Source: JBDKTK01 sp039680225 (GTDB lineage: Bacteria > Desulfobacterota > Syntrophia > Syntrophales > UBA4778). Taken from it: DNA of 6,682 nucleotides. The position numbers and the translations under genes are program-made. Under the pieces are notes generated by a model that did no database searches, was not told the DNA's origin, and worked only from the letters and a program-made list of their open reading frames with translations. The first letter of the stretch is position 1, and each line of letters opens with the position of its first letter. Shown piece by piece: positions 5,181 through 6,682 of this stretch. Location of the stretch: contig JBDKTK010000356.1 in the NCBI GenBank assembly GCA_039680225.1, positions 1 through 6,682 of the forward strand, written 5' to 3'.

Positions 5181-5846
5181 TTACTTATCCATTTTCAGAA
5201 TTGAAGGGACCCAATCGTAAACAGGTCCGAAGGATTTCGCCACCTCTCCCCTTTGGGGGATCATGAACACAAAACACCTTCTTTCGTGCGGAACAACCGC
5301 AATGTGCCTGACGACACCAGGATCGGGGTTGTTCCTGACGAATTCCATCAGTTTCCCGCGCATCCTTTGCTGTTCATAATACAGGAAAAAATCGAGCCCG
5401 CCCCACTTGATGCTCTCCCTTTCCATCCGGTCGGCGTTTGTGATCTTCGGCCCCCGGAAACGGGCATACCCTGTCTCAATCAGGTGACCTTCGGAAACGG
5501 GCGCGCTCTTCAGGTGAATGGTTATAAAGAGGCGGTCATATTTCCTGATAAGCTTCGAGACGGGCAGGTAAAGCAGCGATTGCCTGGGGAGGAGGGTTAT
5601 TGTCGCATCAACCTTCTCAATAATATTTTTTTTTGTAATAAAATTGGCGTGATAGCCGATGAGTCCGCCTATGTTTGTAAAGGTCTGGTCCGCAGGTTTT
5701 ATGACCCTTATGAGATCGTTAAAAGCGGACAGGAAAATCTTGTGGTTCGTCCTATTGCCCCAGAAAAAACTCAATCCGAGAAAAAAAGAAAAAGCGATGA
5801 ACAGGTAAAAGACCGGTTGGGTTACAATGTTTTCATTTGGGAACAT
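5181..5846 (-). CDS. Membrane-anchored protein of unknown function
   Basis: A 221-residue protein that I do not recognise. One membrane segment lies near the N-terminus (about residues 11-29, hydrophobic with several Phe), followed by a soluble domain of about 190 residues rich in basic residues. Conspicuous stretches are LLPRQSLLYLPVSKLIRKYDRLFITIHL (83-112, no longer motif claimed) and GHLIETGYARFRGPKI near 120-135, then a helix with EQQRMRGKLMEF (158-169). No catalytic signature is apparent. The short N-terminus makes a single-span anchor plausible; the side of the soluble domain is not determined. The ATG at 5846 has AGGA ten bases upstream. It follows the ArsA-like gene by 16 bp on the same strand, so the two are probably cotranscribed and may act together. 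The gene ends 8 bp from the methyltransferase stop, with no terminator visible between. Confidence 0.8.
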   Translation of the reverse strand: MFPNENIVTQPVFYLFIAFSFFLGLSFFWGNRTNHKIFLSAFNDLIRVIKPADQTFTNIGGLIGYHANFITKKNIIEKVDATITLLPRQSLLYLPVSKLIRKYDRLFITIHLKSAPVSEGHLIETGYARFRGPKITNADRMERESIKWGGLDFFLYYEQQRMRGKLMEFVRNNPDPGVVRHIAVVPHERRCFVFMIPQRGEVAKSFGPVYDWVPSILKMDK

Positions 5847-5862
5847 TTGGCTATAATCCTGT

Positions 5863-6682
5863 TCAGGAAACTGATTTTGTCAGGTCTTCGGAAATATTGA
5901 AAAGCCCGGAACAACTTTCCCCCAGCCCGCATGACAGCCGGACCCTGTTGACGGGAATTCCTGCCGCCTTGGCCTTAAGCGTTCCTTCGACCTGCTCGGC
6001 GGTCGCCAGCAGTTCATCGGTAAATTTATTGTTGACGAGGACCCGTAACGGAAGTCCCAGTTCTCTTAATCCTTCGATGAGGCGTTCCGATTCCCGCAAA
6101 GAAAGTATATCAGGATTGAAGACCAAAATGATACTGCAATCGCCGCCCCGCAAAATGCCGTTCAGCCTGGAGTAATTTTCGTTAAGGGTAAGGAGCCGCA
6201 TCAGGACCTCATCGCTGGTCTCGTCATATTTGAGCTTTATTTCAGGGCTTTTTTCCCCCTCGTTCAAGGGCCTCAGGATCTTCTGGATCGTGTGGCGCTT
6301 CTCCAGGATGCGCCTCCTGATCTGGATGAGGCGGTCTACCCAGGCCATCGTAATCTGCGGCAGGGCCAGGAACCGGAGGGTCAAACCCGTGGGCGGGGTG
6401 TCGAAAATGATGTAATCAAAATCTTTTCCATTCTTTATCGTTTCTTCAATGCTGATGAGAAGTGCGTACTCCTCAATACCGGGAGAATATTTCAGGACGG
6501 AAAAGTATTTGTCCAGGTTGAAGACCTGGAGATACTTATACGTGCTGGAGAGGACGTCTATCTCCCGCTGCAGGTAATCGCGGGACAATTTTTTCAGGTC
6601 GACTTCCCTCAGGACGAGGTTCCCCAGGCGTTTTTCGCATCCAGCCAGGTCCAACTGGAATATGTCGCCCAGGTTGTGGGCC
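5863..6682 (-). CDS. ArsA/TRC40 (Get3)-like ATPase, 5' end outside window
   Basis: The frame stays open to the window edge; 272 residues are visible. The first, AHNLGDIF, match the switch I region of ArsA-type ATPases (DPAHNLGD), so the missing N-terminus should hold the P-loop. The switch II region is DYIIFDTPPTGLTLRFLALP (89-108), equal to the ArsA signature DTAPTGHTLR except for P for A and L for H at residue 100. VLVNNK (214-219) fits the conserved base-binding asparagine region. The family couples ATP hydrolysis to arsenite export (ArsA) or to tail-anchored protein delivery (Get3/TRC40). No arsB, arsD or arsR is visible, and the Get3 CxxC zinc motif is not seen; two cysteines near the end (C251, C257) are spaced differently. 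The role is therefore open. It is the first visible gene of a minus-strand pair with an unknown membrane protein. Confidence 0.87.
   Translation of the reverse strand, partial: AHNLGDIFQLDLAGCEKRLGNLVLREVDLKKLSRDYLQREIDVLSSTYKYLQVFNLDKYFSVLKYSPGIEEYALLISIEETIKNGKDFDYIIFDTPPTGLTLRFLALPQITMAWVDRLIQIRRRILEKRHTIQKILRPLNEGEKSPEIKLKYDETSDEVLMRLLTLNENYSRLNGILRGGDCSIILVFNPDILSLRESERLIEGLRELGLPLRVLVNNKFTDELLATAEQVEGTLKAKAAGIPVNRVRLSCGLGESCSGLFNISEDLTKSVS

Noticed and set aside
5253..5900. Plus-strand frame of 215 codons opposite the membrane-anchored protein
   Set aside because: The minus-strand frame has a proper membrane anchor, start and operon spacing; the plus frame shows no domain and no ribosome binding site.

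Overview
The window looks like chromosomal DNA of a bacterium with medium GC content, clear Shine-Dalgarno sites and closely packed operons. The gene content (long-type NfeD with slipin, RadC, an MtnX-like phosphatase, an ArsA/TRC40-type ATPase) would suit an anaerobic Desulfobacterota/Deltaproteobacteria-like lineage. That placement is an inference from gene content and general impression; nothing here fixes the taxon. No tRNA, rRNA, CRISPR array or insertion sequence was seen.

Left part (1-3202, + strand): five genes in one tight run, very likely one operon. They are the 3' part of an nfeD gene, its usual partner slipin (SPFH/stomatin-like), a small four-helix membrane protein of the LiaF-TM/DUF5668 type, a HAD phosphatase of the MtnX-like subfamily, and radC. 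The first pair acts on membrane organisation and quality control. The third may belong to the same membrane-stress theme. The last two overlap by 23 bp and are probably translationally coupled. RadC carries an N-terminal extension of about 73 residues not found in ordinary RadC.

Middle part (3203-4395): an AT-richer, gene-poor stretch. Bases 3203-3548 hold two terminator-like hairpins facing right (3371-3416 and 3444-3515), further small inverted repeats, and a weak promoter-like pair. This could be a small structured RNA gene, or only tandem terminators behind radC. On the opposite strand one of these hairpins exposes a near-perfect Shine-Dalgarno sequence and the ATG of a 25-codon ORF. Then come two small + strand genes, both with GTG starts: an exported four-cysteine protein with a DxDxDG motif, and a ribbon-helix-helix DNA-binding protein. 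A 230-bp spacer with inverted repeats and a possible promoter follows.

Right part (4396-6682): a class I SAM-dependent methyltransferase on the + strand converges, with only 8 bp between the stops, on a two-gene minus-strand operon. That operon has an ArsA/TRC40-like ATPase (its P-loop end lies beyond the window) followed after 16 bp by an unrecognised membrane-anchored protein.

Most of the window is ordinary housekeeping content. The places that deserve a second look are the 3203-3548 intergenic region, the RadC extension, and the ArsA-like gene with its unknown membrane partner.
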